Shown: positions 1 through 11,036, counted from the stretch's first letter. The stretch is 64,000 bases of DNA from Vibrio sp. HA2012 (GCF_002812955.1 NZ_PFXK01000004.1:296605-360604), one strand, 5' to 3'. Notes: generated from the letters alone by a model not told the origin. Made by a program: numbers and translations.

Positions 1-63
1 TTTTGGTGATGAATCGTTTTTCAGTGAAACACAACCTAAACACAAATTAAGCTATAGTTAGTA

Positions 64-94
64 TCAGGGGCCGAAAGTCAGGCCCCTGACTTTT
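64..94 (+). terminator. Hairpin upstream of tsf (terminator or attenuator)
   Basis: A perfect 9-bp stem (TCAGGGGCC at 64-72 with GGCCCCTGA at 81-89, 8-nt loop) is followed by CTTTTATCTT. It lies about 30 bp before the tsf start. In enterobacteria and vibrios rpsB precedes tsf, so this probably sits in the rpsB-tsf spacer and reduces tsf read-through. rpsB itself is outside the window. Confidence 0.7.
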
Positions 95-124
95 ATCTTA
101 TCCAGACCAATTGAGGAATAGAGA

Positions 125-967
125 ATGGCTGTTACTGCTGCTCTAGTAAAAGAACTGCGCGAACGTACCGGCGCAGGCATGATGGAATGTAAAAAAGCGC
201 TTGTTGAAACTGATGGCGACATCGAGTTGGCTATTGAAAACATGCGTAAGTCAGGTGCTGCGAAGGCTGCTAAGAAAGCCGGTAACGTAGCGGCTGAAGG
301 CGCAATCATCATCAAAGAAGCTGATGGTATTGCTGCTCTGCTTGAAGTTAACTGCCAAACAGACTTCGTTGCTAAAGATGCGAACTTTACTGCATTTGCA
401 AACGAAGTGGCTGAAGCGGCTCTGGCTTCTAAAGTTTCTGTTGAAGAACTGCAAGCTCAATTCGAAGAAACTCGTGTTGCTCTGGTTGCTAAAATCGGTG
501 AAAACGTAACTATCCGTCGCGTTCAGTACGTTGAAGGTGTTGCACTGGCTTCTTACCGTCACGGTGAGAAAATCGGTGTGGTCGTTGCTGGTGAAGGCGA
601 TGCAGAAACCCTGAAGCACGTTGCTATGCACGTTGCTGCTTCTCGTCCTGAGTATGTTAACCCAGAAGACGTACCAGCTGACGTAGTAGAAAAAGAGAAA
701 GCGGTTCAGGTTGAAATCGCAATGAACGAAGGCAAACCAGCTGAAATCGCAGAGAAAATGGTTGTTGGCCGCATGAAGAAATTCACCGGTGAAATCTCTC
801 TGACTGGTCAGCCATTCGTTATGGAACCTAAGAAATCTGTTGGCGAAATCCTGAAAGAAAAAGGCGCATCAGTTTCTACTTTCGTTCGTCTGGAAGTCGG
901 TGAAGGCATCGAGAAGAAAGAAGAAATGAGCTTCGCTGAAGAAGTTGCAGCGGCGCAAAAAGGTTAA
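125..967 (+). CDS. tsf: Translation elongation factor Ts
   Basis: EF-Ts is the guanine-nucleotide exchange factor that recycles EF-Tu-GDP in the cytoplasm. The 280-aa product has the N-terminal UBA-like signature ([16 protein letters not shown], residues 11-26) and the EF-Tu-contacting TDFVAKD motif near residues 79-85, followed by the duplicated core and a lysine/glutamate-rich C-terminus. Length matches the gammaproteobacterial family. A GAGG ribosome-binding site at 113-116 sets the ATG. It is the first full gene of the core cluster and is followed by its own strong terminator, so pyrH is transcribed separately. Confidence 0.98.
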   Translation: MAVTAALVKELRERTGAGMMECKKALVETDGDIELAIENMRKSGAAKAAKKAGNVAAEGAIIIKEADGIAALLEVNCQTDFVAKDANFTAFANEVAEAALASKVSVEELQAQFEETRVALVAKIGENVTIRRVQYVEGVALASYRHGEKIGVVVAGEGDAETLKHVAMHVAASRPEYVNPEDVPADVVEKEKAVQVEIAMNEGKPAEIAEKMVVGRMKKFTGEISLTGQPFVMEPKKSVGEILKEKGASVSTFVRLEVGEGIEKKEEMSFAEEVAAAQKG

Positions 968-990
968 TCCTTAGCGTTAATGCTCAGAAA

Positions 991-1019
991 AAAGACCGTA
1001 GTTGAGCTACGGTCTTTTT
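991..1019 (+). terminator. Rho-independent terminator after tsf
   Basis: An 11-bp perfect stem (AAAGACCGTAG at 991-1001 with CTACGGTCTTT at 1007-1017, loop TTGAG) runs directly into a T tract 24 bp after the tsf stop. Confidence 0.9.
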
Positions 1020-1174
1020 GCAAATGGCTGGTATTTATTGATGTAAATATCAGTGCATGGCTAACCGTTACCATTTGGTCTTTTGGTTCAACCTGCGGTT
1101 CTCCGCACAATTTATGGATAAGGAAATGCTAAATGGTAACTGTTAATCAACAACACTGTTTGGAAGGAAACTCC

Positions 1175-1903
1175 ATGGCGACTAATCCTAAACCTGCATA
1201 TCAGCGTATTCTGTTAAAACTTAGTGGTGAGGCTCTTCAGGGAGACGAGGGGTTTGGTATCGATCCTGCGGTTCTTGATCGTATGGCTCAGGAAGTAAAA
1301 GAACTGGTTGAACTTGGCGTTCAGGTCGGTCTGGTGATCGGCGGTGGTAACCTGTTCCGTGGTGCCGGTCTGGCAGAAGCCGGTATGAACCGTGTTGTGG
1401 GTGACCATATGGGTATGCTGGCTACGGTGATGAATGGCCTGGCAATGCGTGATGCACTGCACCGGGCGTATGTGAATGCCCGTGTGATGTCAGCCATTCC
1501 TTTGAATGGTGTCTGTGATGATTATAACTGGGCGGATGCAATCAGCCAGTTGCGTCAGGGACGAGTGGTAATTTTCTCTGCTGGTACGGGTAACCCGTTC
1601 TTTACCACCGATTCTGCGGCGTGCCTGCGTGGTATTGAAATCGAAGCTGATGTGGTTCTGAAAGCGACCAAAGTGGATGGTGTATTTGACTCTGACCCTG
1701 TAGCCAACCCAGATGCAGAGCTGTATGATAAGCTGTCTTACAATGCTGTACTTGAAAAAGAACTGAAAGTGATGGATCTGGCTGCCTTTACTCTGGCACG
1801 GGATCATAAAATGCCGATCCGGGTATTTAATATGAACAAGCCGGGTGCCCTTCGCCGTGTGGTGATGGGTGAAGCTGAAGGGACTTTGATCAGCCAAGCT
1901 TAA
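1175..1903 (+). CDS. pyrH: Uridylate kinase (UMP kinase)
   Basis: PyrH phosphorylates UMP to UDP with ATP in pyrimidine nucleotide synthesis and belongs to the amino-acid kinase fold. The product shows the LLKLSGE phosphate-binding start, the GGGNLFRG nucleotide loop and the [19 protein letters not shown] segment near the middle. The reading frame is open from 1133, but the ATG at 1175 has a strong GGAAGGA ribosome-binding site at 1162-1168 and gives the usual 242-aa product beginning [15 protein letters not shown]. Neighbours tsf and frr are the conserved order in gammaproteobacteria. Confidence 0.97.
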   Translation: MATNPKPAYQRILLKLSGEALQGDEGFGIDPAVLDRMAQEVKELVELGVQVGLVIGGGNLFRGAGLAEAGMNRVVGDHMGMLATVMNGLAMRDALHRAYVNARVMSAIPLNGVCDDYNWADAISQLRQGRVVIFSAGTGNPFFTTDSAACLRGIEIEADVVLKATKVDGVFDSDPVANPDAELYDKLSYNAVLEKELKVMDLAAFTLARDHKMPIRVFNMNKPGALRRVVMGEAEGTLISQA

Positions 1904-1921
1904 CAGAATGAATAACAGGAG

Positions 1922-1940
1922 CATTCCTGTGCCGGGAATG
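1922..1940. repeat. Degenerate short member of the ATTCCC palindrome family
   Basis: CATTCC (1922-1927) faces GGGAATG (1934-1940) in the pyrH-frr spacer, 19 bp after the pyrH stop. It resembles the outer arms of the better copies at 18610, 28703 and 36840 but lacks the full inner stem, so membership is tentative. Confidence 0.4.
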
Positions 1941-1976
1941 TATTCTGTCTGACCGAATAATATCAAAGGTGACATC

Positions 1977-2534
1977 GTGATTAACGAGATTAAAAATAGC
2001 GCCCAGGAGCGTATGGACAAAAGCGTAGAAGCACTGAAAAACAATCTGAGCAAGGTTCGCACTGGCCGTGCTCACCCAAGTCTGCTTTCCGGTCTTTCTG
2101 TGGAATACTATGGTGCGCCGACACCGCTTAATCAGGTTGCTAACGTTATTGCTGAAGATGCAAGAACGCTGGCGATTACCGTATTTGACAAAGAACTGGC
2201 ACCGAAAGTAGAAAAAGCCATTATGATGTCGGATCTGGGTCTTAACCCAATGTCTGCCGGTACGGTTATCCGTGTTCCTCTTCCTCCGCTGACAGAAGAG
2301 CGCCGTAAAGATCTGGTGAAAATTGTTCGTGGTGAAGCTGAAAATGGTCGGGTGGCAATCCGTAATATCCGTCGTGATGCGAACGGTGATCTGAAAGCGT
2401 TGCTGAAAGAGAAAGAAATTTCAGAAGACGAAGATCGTAAAGCACAAGACGAAATTCAGAAACTGACTGATATTGCGGTGAAAAAAGTCGATGAAGTTCT
2501 TGCCGCGAAAGAAAAAGAGTTGATGGAAGTTTAA
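1977..2534 (+). CDS. frr: Ribosome recycling factor
   Basis: RRF works with EF-G to split post-termination ribosomes. The 185-aa protein is full length, with the typical helical N-terminus ([20 protein letters not shown]), the PLNQVANV segment of the middle domain and the charged C-terminal helix ([36 protein letters not shown] end). The start is GTG, with AAAGG at 1965-1969 as ribosome-binding site. It follows pyrH with a 73-bp spacer and is closed by a terminator. Confidence 0.97.
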   Translation: MINEIKNSAQERMDKSVEALKNNLSKVRTGRAHPSLLSGLSVEYYGAPTPLNQVANVIAEDARTLAITVFDKELAPKVEKAIMMSDLGLNPMSAGTVIRVPLPPLTEERRKDLVKIVRGEAENGRVAIRNIRRDANGDLKALLKEKEISEDEDRKAQDEIQKLTDIAVKKVDEVLAAKEKELMEV

Positions 2535-2574
2535 TAATCCATAAACTGATATTGTGCGCGTGAATGCGTGAAAT

Positions 2575-2614
2575 AAAAAACGCTGTGGTTGGCAGCTCGC
2601 GACCCGGCGTTTTT
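2575..2614 (+). terminator. Terminator between frr and uppS
   Basis: AACGC pairs with GCGTT around an inner GGTTG/CGACC helix (one G-U pair), followed by nine Ts. The stem is interrupted, so strength is uncertain. Confidence 0.6.
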
Positions 2615-2655
2615 TTTTGCTGATTTTTTAAATTAACCAGTGTCTTAATCTTTTT

Positions 2656-3411
2656 ATGTCGAATAATCCTGTTGCGCTAGAATCCATCCCCAAACATATC
2701 GCCATCATAATGGATGGTAACGGCCGCTGGGCAAAAGCTCAGGGTAAGCCCCGGGTGTTCGGGCATAAAGCTGGGGTTGCGGCGGTTAGAAAGTCCATCT
2801 CCGGAGCAGCCAAACTTGGAGTAAAAGCGATTACTCTGTTTGCGTTCAGCAGTGAAAACTGGCGTCGTCCGGAAGAAGAAGTCAGCCTGTTGATGGAATT
2901 GTTTATCACCGCTTTATCTCAGGAAGTGAAGCGTCTGCATAAAAATAATCTGCAATTGCGTATTATTGGTGATAAAACCCAGTTCAGTACCCGCCTGCAG
3001 AATAAAATTGCCAGTGCAGAAGCGCTAACCGCTGACAATACCGGCATGGTCGTGAATGTGGCAGCGAATTATGGTGGTAAATGGGATATTACCGAAGCGG
3101 TTAAGTCGATTGCTGCAGAAGTCCGGCAAGGAACTCTGGAAGCGGGGGATATTACAGAATCAGTTGTACAGCAGCATCTGACAATGGCAGATCTTCCTGA
3201 AGTTGACTTGCTGATCCGCACCAGTGGTGAGTGTCGGATCAGTAACTTTATGCTCTGGCAGCTTGCCTATGCAGAGATGTATTTTACGCCTCAATACTGG
3301 CCTGACTTTAATGAAGAGAGTCTGGCTGAGGCGGTATCGTGGTTCATTAACCGTGAACGGCGATTTGGTTGTACCGGTGAGCAGATAAAAGCGCTCATGG
3401 AAAATAAATAG
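2656..3411 (+). CDS. uppS: Undecaprenyl diphosphate synthase (cis-prenyltransferase)
   Basis: It elongates farnesyl diphosphate with isopentenyl diphosphate to the C55 lipid carrier for peptidoglycan and O-antigen. The product (251 aa) has the MDGNGRWA motif with metal Asp20, the FAFSSENW segment (64-70) and the RTSGE-RISNF motif near 189-197. With the constant offset of 6 to E. coli numbering, E. coli Asp26 and Glu213 map to Asp20 and Glu207, but the E. coli His199 position is Cys193 here. No clear Shine-Dalgarno precedes the ATG. cdsA follows after 10 bp. Confidence 0.96.
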   Translation: MSNNPVALESIPKHIAIIMDGNGRWAKAQGKPRVFGHKAGVAAVRKSISGAAKLGVKAITLFAFSSENWRRPEEEVSLLMELFITALSQEVKRLHKNNLQLRIIGDKTQFSTRLQNKIASAEALTADNTGMVVNVAANYGGKWDITEAVKSIAAEVRQGTLEAGDITESVVQQHLTMADLPEVDLLIRTSGECRISNFMLWQLAYAEMYFTPQYWPDFNEESLAEAVSWFINRERRFGCTGEQIKALMENK

Positions 3412-3421
3412 GATAACGCAT

Positions 3422-4264
3422 TTGAAACAAAGAATTATTACCGCGTTAATTCTGGCACCTTTGGTTGTGCTGGGGATTTTTGAGCTTTCTCTTCCTTATT
3501 TTGTACTGGCTATGCTGGTTGTTTCTCTGGTTGGATGCTGGGAGTGGGCTCAGTTTACCGGTAACCGTGCCCGAATACCGGCTATGCTGCCGACAAGTAT
3601 TGTTCTGATTGGCAGTTATGTTCTGTTTCCATCCGATGCCGAAACCCTGAATCAGGTTGTTGCTTCTCACTACAGTGTACTGGGGGTAGGGGTTCTTTGG
3701 TGGATAGTGTCGAGTGTACTTGCGGTGACATACCCTAAGTCTTTGCCGTTTTGGCAGGGTAGCGTGTTGTTGCGACATCTGTTTGGCGTATTTACCCTGT
3801 TGCCGTTTTTCTGGAGCGTGATTCTGCTCAGAGCAGAGGGGATCACTGCCGATCCTTATCATGGTGCTAAGCTGGTGTTGTATGTCTGTCTGCTGGTCTG
3901 GGTAGCCGACAGCGGAGCCTATTTTACCGGCAAGAGTCTGGGCAGGCATAAGATGGCTCCGAAAGTCAGCCCGAATAAAACGATTGAAGGCTTGCTGGGC
4001 GGATTAGTTGCAGCATTGATTGTTGGGTGGCTGGTTGCTGGCTGGTTTGATATCGCTTTCTCCGGCTCCGTTTCTATGTTGCTGATCACCTTGTGCACTG
4101 TGGTTATCTCTGTGCTGGGAGATCTGGTGGAAAGCATGTTTAAGCGTGTGTCCGGGATCAAAGACAGCAGTCATATTATTCCGGGACATGGTGGTCTGCT
4201 GGATCGTATCGACAGCCTGACGGCCGCTTTCCCGGTATTTACCTTACTTTATTTTCTGTTCTGA
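3422..4264 (+). CDS. cdsA: Phosphatidate cytidylyltransferase (CDP-diglyceride synthase)
   Basis: CdsA makes CDP-diacylglycerol from phosphatidic acid and CTP at the inner membrane, the branch point of phospholipid synthesis. The 280-aa protein is strongly hydrophobic with about eight membrane segments and carries the family signature KRVSGIKDS...HGGLLDRID near the C-terminus. The start is TTG with AGGAT just upstream, overlapping the uppS stop region. It lies in the uppS-cdsA-dxr-rseP-bamA run and is probably co-transcribed. Confidence 0.96.
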   Translation: MKQRIITALILAPLVVLGIFELSLPYFVLAMLVVSLVGCWEWAQFTGNRARIPAMLPTSIVLIGSYVLFPSDAETLNQVVASHYSVLGVGVLWWIVSSVLAVTYPKSLPFWQGSVLLRHLFGVFTLLPFFWSVILLRAEGITADPYHGAKLVLYVCLLVWVADSGAYFTGKSLGRHKMAPKVSPNKTIEGLLGGLVAALIVGWLVAGWFDIAFSGSVSMLLITLCTVVISVLGDLVESMFKRVSGIKDSSHIIPGHGGLLDRIDSLTAAFPVFTLLYFLF

Positions 4265-4328
4265 TAAAAAGAGAGGCTCAGCCGCTTCTTTTATCCGGAT
4301 ACCTTTTTGCAGATACAGCGACGTTGGA

Positions 4329-5537
4329 ATGCGAAATATTACAATCCTTGGTGCAACCGGCTCGATTGGCAGTAGCACCCTCAAAGTTATAGCAGAAAAC
4401 CCGCAGCAGTTTTCCGTGACTGCGCTGGCGGCCGGTTCCAGTGTGGACAAAATGGTTGCGCTCTGCAGGCAGTGGCGTCCCGGTTATGCAGCAATGGCTG
4501 ACCCTGAGGCTGCCCGGCAATTAGAACGGGAACTGAAGGTTCAGGGATTAGAGACAGAAGTTCTGGCCGGAGAGGAAGGCTTGTGTCAGGTAGCTGCACT
4601 CGATGAGGTCGATATGGTGATGGCGGCTATTGTCGGTGCTGCCGGGCTGGTTCCGACCATGGCGGCTGTTAAAGCGGGTAAGCGGGTATTACTGGCAAAC
4701 AAAGAAGCACTGGTCATGTCTGGTGAATTGTTCATTGGGGAAGTGGAGAAGTCCGGAGCGGAACTGCTGCCGGTTGACAGCGAACATAATGCTATCTTCC
4801 AGTGTCTGCCTGAAGCGGTTCAGCGTCGCCCCGGCCGCTGCGATCTGAACAGACACGGTATCGCCAGTATTTTGCTGACCGGCTCCGGCGGGCCTTTCCG
4901 TTATACAGACGTATCAACACTGGCGTATGTAACGCCTGAGCAGGCGATTGCACACCCAAACTGGTCGATGGGGCCGAAGATCTCGGTTGATTCAGCGACG
5001 ATGATGAATAAGGGGCTGGAATATATCGAAGCCAAATGGTTGTTTAACTGTGCCCGGGAGCAGTTGAAAGTCGTTATCCATCCACAGTCGGTGATCCACT
5101 CCATGGTTCAGTACACAGATGGTTCGGTACTGGCACAGATGGGCGAACCGGATATGTGTACCCCGATTGCACTCAGTATGTCTTATCCCGGTCGCATTTC
5201 ATCCGGTGTGGCACCGCTCGACTTTACCCGAGTCGGAGAACTGACCTTTCTTGAGCCGGATTTTGCCCGTTACCCGTGTCTTAAACTGGCGATTGATGCC
5301 TGCTATCTGGGGCAGCATGCCACAACGGCACTGAATGCGGCCAATGAAATTGCCGTCGCGGCTTTTTTGCAACGCAGACTGAACTTTACCGATATTGCTG
5401 CTGTCAATGAACAAGTACTTTCAAAGGTTTGCGCAGGAACTCATCATACAGACACCGGTAGCTTGGAAAGTCTGCTGGAGCTGGATAGAATGTCCCGGAT
5501 AATCGCAACAGACATGGTCAGAGAGCGAACACTATGA
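4329..5537 (+). CDS. dxr: 1-deoxy-D-xylulose 5-phosphate reductoisomerase
   Basis: It catalyses the NADPH-dependent conversion of DXP to MEP, the committed step of the non-mevalonate isoprenoid pathway that feeds UppS. The 402-aa protein has the N-terminal Rossmann motif [13 protein letters not shown], the [11 protein letters not shown] segment, metal ligands in [10 protein letters not shown] and the [19 protein letters not shown] substrate loop. Length is normal. Its stop overlaps the rseP start by 4 bp (ATGA at 5534-5537), indicating translational coupling. Confidence 0.97.
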   Translation: MRNITILGATGSIGSSTLKVIAENPQQFSVTALAAGSSVDKMVALCRQWRPGYAAMADPEAARQLERELKVQGLETEVLAGEEGLCQVAALDEVDMVMAAIVGAAGLVPTMAAVKAGKRVLLANKEALVMSGELFIGEVEKSGAELLPVDSEHNAIFQCLPEAVQRRPGRCDLNRHGIASILLTGSGGPFRYTDVSTLAYVTPEQAIAHPNWSMGPKISVDSATMMNKGLEYIEAKWLFNCAREQLKVVIHPQSVIHSMVQYTDGSVLAQMGEPDMCTPIALSMSYPGRISSGVAPLDFTRVGELTFLEPDFARYPCLKLAIDACYLGQHATTALNAANEIAVAAFLQRRLNFTDIAAVNEQVLSKVCAGTHHTDTGSLESLLELDRMSRIIATDMVRERTL

Positions 5538-6892
5538 CAGATATACTATGGAATTTTGCCAGCTTTATTATTGCTCTGGGCATTCTGGTTGCCGTCCATG
5601 AATTTGGTCACTTCTGGGTGGCTCGCCGTTGTGGAGTAAAAGTTGAAAAGTTCTCTATCGGATTTGGCAAATCGTTGTGGAAGAGAACTGGTAAGGATGG
5701 CACGGAGTACAGCCTGTCTGTGATCCCACTGGGTGGGTTTGTCCGAATGCTGGATGGGAGCAACGGTGAGGTTCCTGAAGAGCAGAAGCATATGGCTTTT
5801 GACAATAAGCCTCTCTGGCAGCGTAGTGCGGTTGTTGCTGCTGGGCCGGTATTTAACTTTCTTTTTGCCGTGCTGGCTTACTGGCTGGTTTTTCTTCTCG
5901 GCGTTCCGACGGTTAAACCGGTTATTGGTGAAGTGATCCCTGAGTCTATCGTGGCACAGGCCGGTATTCAGCCGGGGATGGAACTAAAAGCGGTCTCAGG
6001 CATCCAAACTCCGGATTGGGAATCTGCCAATATGCAGCTTATTGCTCATATTGGTGACGAGCATATGACCTTGTCGGTGACACAGCCAGACGAAATCGGT
6101 CTGGAACAGACGGTTTCGCTGGATATCAGCCACTGGACTTTTGATCCGGAAACCGAGTCGGCGATGACGACACTGGGCTTCAGGCCATTCAGCCCGCAGG
6201 TTTATACCTCTGTTGCACATGTGTCTGAAGGCGGCGCAGCGGATAAGGCTGGATTTATGCCGGGTGATACGATTCTGAGCATCGACGGGGAGCCGATAGT
6301 GAACTGGCAGGATGTGGTTGAGCATATTCAGGATTCTGCTGAGCGCACACTGAATGTAGGTGTGGATCGCCGTGGTGAAAGCGTTATGCTGTTGCTGACA
6401 CCAGAGAGCCGAAGACTTTCTGCTGATAAAGTGATCGGTTTTGCCGGTATTGCTCCTGATGTCGCAGAATGGCCGCAAAAGTATCGCATTGAAATTAAAT
6501 ATGATGTATTTGAATCTGTTGGTAAGGCATTTGAGAAAACCGGACAGGTAATCCAGCTGACCTTTACCATGTTAAAAAAACTGGTTATCGGTGTTGTCGG
6601 GTTGGATAACCTGAGCGGACCGATTTCAATAGCGAAAGGAGCCGGGTCAACGGCGAATTTCGGACTGGTTTATTTTCTCAGTTTTCTGGCGCTGATCAGT
6701 GTCAATCTGGGGATTATAAATCTGGTGCCGTTACCGGTTTTAGATGGCGGACACCTGTTATTTTATGCAATGGAAGCGGTTATCCGCAGGCCAGTACCGG
6801 AAAAAGTCCGGGAAATGGGTTATCGTATCGGTGGCGCTATCATTTTTTCATTGATGGCCATCGCTATTTTTAATGATTTTATGCGCCTGTGA
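5534..6892 (+). CDS. rseP: Site-2 intramembrane zinc protease RseP
   Basis: RseP cuts the anti-sigma factor RseA within the membrane to release sigma-E during envelope stress. The 452-aa protein has the HEFGH zinc motif in the first membrane segment (residues 22-26), two periplasmic PDZ domains (the second clear around [16 protein letters not shown]) and the C-terminal zinc ligand motif LDGGHLLFY. It overlaps dxr by 4 bp and precedes bamA, a target pathway of the sigma-E response. Confidence 0.97.
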   Translation: MTDILWNFASFIIALGILVAVHEFGHFWVARRCGVKVEKFSIGFGKSLWKRTGKDGTEYSLSVIPLGGFVRMLDGSNGEVPEEQKHMAFDNKPLWQRSAVVAAGPVFNFLFAVLAYWLVFLLGVPTVKPVIGEVIPESIVAQAGIQPGMELKAVSGIQTPDWESANMQLIAHIGDEHMTLSVTQPDEIGLEQTVSLDISHWTFDPETESAMTTLGFRPFSPQVYTSVAHVSEGGAADKAGFMPGDTILSIDGEPIVNWQDVVEHIQDSAERTLNVGVDRRGESVMLLLTPESRRLSADKVIGFAGIAPDVAEWPQKYRIEIKYDVFESVGKAFEKTGQVIQLTFTMLKKLVIGVVGLDNLSGPISIAKGAGSTANFGLVYFLSFLALISVNLGIINLVPLPVLDGGHLLFYAMEAVIRRPVPEKVREMGYRIGGAIIFSLMAIAIFNDFMRL

Positions 6893-6950
6893 TCTCGGCT
6901 GATTACCAGAACCGTAGGCATTGTAGTAGAAAGGAATAATCAGAACAGGT

Positions 6951-9380
6951 ATGGCGATTAAGCGATTACTGCTGACTTCACTGCTTGTAGCAAGTACCAC
7001 AGCAAGTGGAGCGGAACAATTTGTAGTTCAGGACATTAATATTCAGGGTCTGCAGCGCGTTGCGCTGGGTGCGGCTCTGCTGAAGATGCCTGTCCGTGTT
7101 GGCGATACGGTAGATTCTCAGGATATCTCCGACATCATTAAAGCCTTGTATGCTTCCGGTAACTTTGAGGATATCAAAGTCTTTCGTGATGGTGATGCGC
7201 TGCTTGTTCAGGTGAAAGAGAGACCGACCATTGCCAGTATCTCTTTCTCCGGTAACAAAGCGATTAAGGAAGAGCAACTGCAGCAGAATCTGGACGCGTC
7301 CGGAATTCGGATGGGGGAAGCTCTGGATCGTACGACATTAAGTAATATCGAAAAAGGGCTGGAAGATTTCTACTACAGTGTAGGGAAATATAATGCATCA
7401 GTGAAAGCGATTGTCACACCTCTGCCCCGTAATCGCGCTGATCTGAAGTTTGTGTTTGCTGAAGGTGTTTCAGCCAAGATTCAGCAGATTAACTTTATCG
7501 GTAATGAAGTTTTTGATGATGAAGAACTGCTGTCCCGTTTTGATCTGAATGTCGATGTCTCCTGGTGGAATTTCCTGTCAGACGATAAATATCAGAAGCA
7601 GGTACTGGCCGGAGATATCGAGTCTCTGAAGTCCTATTATCTGAACCGTGGTTACCTGAAATTCAAGATTGATGCCACTCAGGTCGCTATCTCTCCGGAT
7701 AAGAAAGGGGTGTATATCACGTTAGTACTGAATGAGGGAAAACCTTATACCGTTAAAGATGTACAGTTCCGTGGAGAGTTGATCGGTAAAGAAGCTGAAT
7801 TTGAACAACTGGTGCCGTTTGAACAGGGTGATATCTATAGTGCTTCTTTGGTGACTTCGCTAGAGGAAGATGTCAAAAAAGTGCTCGGAGAAGCCGGGTA
7901 TGCTTATCCGCAGGTGCACACGGTTCCTGAGTTTGATGAAGAAAAACAGGAAGTTGTTCTGACACTGCATGTTGAAACGGGTAAGCGGATCTATGTGCGG
8001 GATATCCGTTTTACCGGTAACCTTGTCACCAAAGATGAAGTACTGCGCCGCGAAATGCGTCAGATGGAAGGCAGTTGGCTCAACTCCAAATCGATTGAAA
8101 CGGGTAAAAGTCGTCTCAGCCGTACCGGGTATTTTGAAAGCGTTGATGTTGAAACGATACGTGTTCCGGGCACCGATGATCAGGTGGATCTGGTGTATAA
8201 GGTTAAGGAAGCCAACTCTGGCAGTGTTAACTTTGGTATCGGCTATGGTACTGAGTCTGGAATGAGCTTCCAGGTGGGGCTGCAACAGGATAACTTTGCC
8301 GGTACCGGTAACCGGGTGGGTATCAGTGCGACGACCAACGATTACCAGCAGAACGTGAGTCTGGAATACCGGGATCCGTACTGGAATCTGGATGGTGTGA
8401 GTCTGGGCGGTAAGGTGTTCTACAACAAGTTTGAAGCTTCCGATGCCGGTATTGTGGATTATACCAACGAAAGTTATGGCACCAGCTTGACCTGGGGTTT
8501 CCCGTACGATGAGCTGAACTTCTTTGAAATGGGAGTGGGGTATACCCACACCAAGATTGAAAACCTTGATCCTTATGTTCAGGTTGAGCAATTTTTGCAG
8601 AACCTGACCGGTGATTCGGGAGCCAGTGAGCTGACCGCAGACGATTTTGATATTTCTCTGACCTGGACGCGCAACAATCTGAACCGGGGTTATTTCCCGA
8701 CTGACGGTAGCCATCAGCGTGTCACCTACAGCATGACAACACCGGGTTCAGACGTGAAATACTTTAAGCTGCGTTACGATGCCCGGAAGTATTTCCCGCT
8801 GACGAAAAAGCATGAGTTTACTCTGTTACTGCGCGGTCGTCTGGGATACGGTAATGGCTATGGTCAGACAGACGGTGTCGATAACCTGTATCCGTTTTAT
8901 GAGAACTTCTATGCCGGGGGCTTTAGTACTTTAAGGGGCTTCAGTTCCAATTCGGCTGGTCCGAAAGCGGTTTACAATGAAGGGGCCATTTCCGGCAGCG
9001 GTAATAGCGGCAACAATGCCGGATATATTGCAACCGATGATTCTGTCGGTGGTAATGCTACGGCACTGGCAAGTGTGGAACTGATTGTACCGACGCCGTT
9101 TGCTTCGGATGAGATGCAGAGTCAGATCCGGACCAGTCTCTTCTATGATATGGCCAGCGTCTGGGATACCGAATTTAATTACGATTCCAGTAATATCCTG
9201 TATGGTCAGCGTTATTACTATGATTACTCGGATCCGACTAATTACCGCGCTTCATACGGTGCGGCACTGCAATGGATGTCGCCAATGGGGCCTCTGGTCT
9301 TTGCTGTGGCTAAACCAATTAAAAAATACGACGGTGACGACGAAGAATTCTTCACCTTCACTATCGGTAAAACGTTCTAA
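6951..9380 (+). CDS. bamA: Outer-membrane beta-barrel assembly protein BamA
   Basis: BamA is the essential Omp85 core of the BAM complex, inserting beta-barrel proteins into the outer membrane. The 809-aa precursor has a signal peptide (cleavage after TASGA, about residue 21), five POTRA repeats up to about residue 420 and a C-terminal 16-strand barrel. The loop-6 LRGF motif is present and the protein ends in a Phe (TIGKTF), the classic outer-membrane signal. skp follows after 12 bp, so chaperone and insertase are co-expressed. bamC lies separately in this window at 49,374. Confidence 0.98.
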   Translation: MAIKRLLLTSLLVASTTASGAEQFVVQDINIQGLQRVALGAALLKMPVRVGDTVDSQDISDIIKALYASGNFEDIKVFRDGDALLVQVKERPTIASISFSGNKAIKEEQLQQNLDASGIRMGEALDRTTLSNIEKGLEDFYYSVGKYNASVKAIVTPLPRNRADLKFVFAEGVSAKIQQINFIGNEVFDDEELLSRFDLNVDVSWWNFLSDDKYQKQVLAGDIESLKSYYLNRGYLKFKIDATQVAISPDKKGVYITLVLNEGKPYTVKDVQFRGELIGKEAEFEQLVPFEQGDIYSASLVTSLEEDVKKVLGEAGYAYPQVHTVPEFDEEKQEVVLTLHVETGKRIYVRDIRFTGNLVTKDEVLRREMRQMEGSWLNSKSIETGKSRLSRTGYFESVDVETIRVPGTDDQVDLVYKVKEANSGSVNFGIGYGTESGMSFQVGLQQDNFAGTGNRVGISATTNDYQQNVSLEYRDPYWNLDGVSLGGKVFYNKFEASDAGIVDYTNESYGTSLTWGFPYDELNFFEMGVGYTHTKIENLDPYVQVEQFLQNLTGDSGASELTADDFDISLTWTRNNLNRGYFPTDGSHQRVTYSMTTPGSDVKYFKLRYDARKYFPLTKKHEFTLLLRGRLGYGNGYGQTDGVDNLYPFYENFYAGGFSTLRGFSSNSAGPKAVYNEGAISGSGNSGNNAGYIATDDSVGGNATALASVELIVPTPFASDEMQSQIRTSLFYDMASVWDTEFNYDSSNILYGQRYYYDYSDPTNYRASYGAALQWMSPMGPLVFAVAKPIKKYDGDDEEFFTFTIGKTF

Positions 9381-9392
9381 AAGGAAATTGTT

Positions 9393-9908
9393 TTGAAAAA
9401 AATCGTAAAAGCGGCTGGTATTAGCCTTGTTATTCTAAGTTCTTCATTCTTTGCTCACTCAGCAGAAGCTGCGCAAAAGATTGGCTATGTCAGTACAGGT
9501 TTTCTGATAAATAAAGTGCCTGAAAGTAAGCGTGAGCTGATCCTTAAGCCGCTGCAGCAGCAGGCTGATGATGAAGCCGCAGAAATACAGAAGCTGGAAG
9601 CTAAGATCAACACCAAGATTGAACAGGCTACGCGCGATAAAGAATTGCTGGGTGAAGCCGGAGTGGAAAAACTGCAGATCGAAATCGCCGGACTGAAAGA
9701 AGAAGGGAAGATGAAGATGGATAAGTTTAAGGATGCCAACAAGGAGCGCCAGCGTAAGGCTCAAATTGAAATGGTTAAGCTTATTCAGGGGGCTGTTACC
9801 AAGGTTGCGGAAGCGGAAGGTTACGATATGGTCATTGAAAGCCAGCTGGTGACATACGCAAAACCAGAGTTAAATCTGACTGAAAAAGTTCTGGCTGAAC
9901 TGAACTGA
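9393..9908 (+). CDS. skp: Periplasmic chaperone Skp/OmpH
   Basis: Skp is a trimeric jellyfish-shaped chaperone that holds unfolded outer-membrane proteins on their way to BamA. The 171-aa precursor has a signal peptide ending around AHSAEA, then the KIGYVSTG strand and a long charged coiled-coil (about residues 50-120) that forms the tentacles. The start is TTG with AAGGAAA at 9381-9387. It sits between bamA and lpxD, the conserved order. Confidence 0.95.
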   Translation: MKKIVKAAGISLVILSSSFFAHSAEAAQKIGYVSTGFLINKVPESKRELILKPLQQQADDEAAEIQKLEAKINTKIEQATRDKELLGEAGVEKLQIEIAGLKEEGKMKMDKFKDANKERQRKAQIEMVKLIQGAVTKVAEAEGYDMVIESQLVTYAKPELNLTEKVLAELN

Positions 9909-9923
9909 TAGTAGCGGAACACT

Positions 9924-10943
9924 ATGCCAACAATAACTCTTGCTGAATTAGCGGCAGTAACGGGAGGAACACTTCACGGTAATGGTGATGTGACCGTCCG
10001 GACTGTTGCTGCGATGGACAAGGCGGGGGAGGGAGACATTACGTTTCTCTCCAACCCTAAGTACCGTAAGCACCTTACCGAATGTCGGGCTTCTGCCGTA
10101 ATGGTAAAAGCGTCGGAGCTGGAACTGTGCCGTACCAATGCATTAGTGGTTAATGACCCGTATCTGGCTTATGCCCGGGTGGCTCAGGCTCTGGACAGTA
10201 CACCCAAGCCGGCGGATACGATTGCCCCTTCTGCTGTCATTGCCGGAGATGTGACTCTGGGTGAACAGGTAACGATTGGAGCCAACGCTGTTATCGAAGC
10301 CGGTGTTGTTCTGGGTGATAAGGTTTCGGTTGGTGCCGGTTGCTTTATCGGCAAGGGAGCCGTTATCGGAGCCAATACCTGCCTGTGGTCTAATGTATCT
10401 GTCTATCATGGGGTTCAGATTGGTGAATCCTGCCTGATCCAGGCGAATACAGTGATTGGTTCAGACGGTTTTGGTTATGCCAATGATAAAGGTGAGTGGG
10501 TAAAAATCCCTCAGGTCGGCACCGTACGTATCGGCAACCGGGTTGAGATCGGTGCTTGCACCAGCATAGATCGTGGTGCTTTGGACGATACCGTTATCGA
10601 GGATAATGTGATTATCGATAACCAGATCCAGATAGCACACAATGTACACATTGGTTATGGTAGTGCGATGGCCGGTGGTACGATTGTGGCCGGCAGTACG
10701 AACATTGGCAAGTACTGCATTATCGGCGGTGGTGCGGTCATTAACGGGCATATTGAGATAGCCGACGGTGTGACGATCACTGGTATGGGTATGGTGATGC
10801 GCAGTATTGAAGAGAAAGGGATGTATTCATCGGGCATTCCTCTGCAGCCGAATAAAGAGTGGCGCAAAACGGCGGCCCGGGTACACCGGATCGATGAGAT
10901 GAATAAGCGTCTCAAAGCCGTTGAAAAGAAATTGGAATCCTGA
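9924..10943 (+). CDS. lpxD: UDP-3-O-(3-hydroxyacyl)glucosamine N-acyltransferase
   Basis: LpxD adds the second hydroxyacyl chain to UDP-acyl-glucosamine in lipid A synthesis. The 339-aa protein has the N-terminal uridine-binding domain, a long left-handed beta-helix of hexapeptide repeats (about 100-310, seen as repeated I/V-G-x-x-V/I patterns) and a C-terminal helical extension ending in [12 protein letters not shown]. The catalytic His region is visible in [16 protein letters not shown]. It begins 15 bp after skp. Confidence 0.96.
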   Translation: MPTITLAELAAVTGGTLHGNGDVTVRTVAAMDKAGEGDITFLSNPKYRKHLTECRASAVMVKASELELCRTNALVVNDPYLAYARVAQALDSTPKPADTIAPSAVIAGDVTLGEQVTIGANAVIEAGVVLGDKVSVGAGCFIGKGAVIGANTCLWSNVSVYHGVQIGESCLIQANTVIGSDGFGYANDKGEWVKIPQVGTVRIGNRVEIGACTSIDRGALDDTVIEDNVIIDNQIQIAHNVHIGYGSAMAGGTIVAGSTNIGKYCIIGGGAVINGHIEIADGVTITGMGMVMRSIEEKGMYSSGIPLQPNKEWRKTAARVHRIDEMNKRLKAVEKKLES

Positions 10944-10962
10944 TCTGCACTTTTCTTAACAG

Positions 10963-10988
10963 AGACCTGCCGTTTGCAGGTCTTTTTC
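10963..10988 (+). terminator. Terminator-like hairpin between lpxD and fabZ
   Basis: AGACCTGC (10963-10970) pairs with GCAGGTCT (10976-10983) around a 5-nt loop and runs into five Ts. A TATAAT hexamer follows at 10992-10997 without a well-spaced -35, so fabZ may also have its own promoter. Confidence 0.75.
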
Positions 10989-11036
10989 GTTTATAATCCC
11001 TGCCAGTTAACTGGTTTGTAATATAGGAAGATGATT

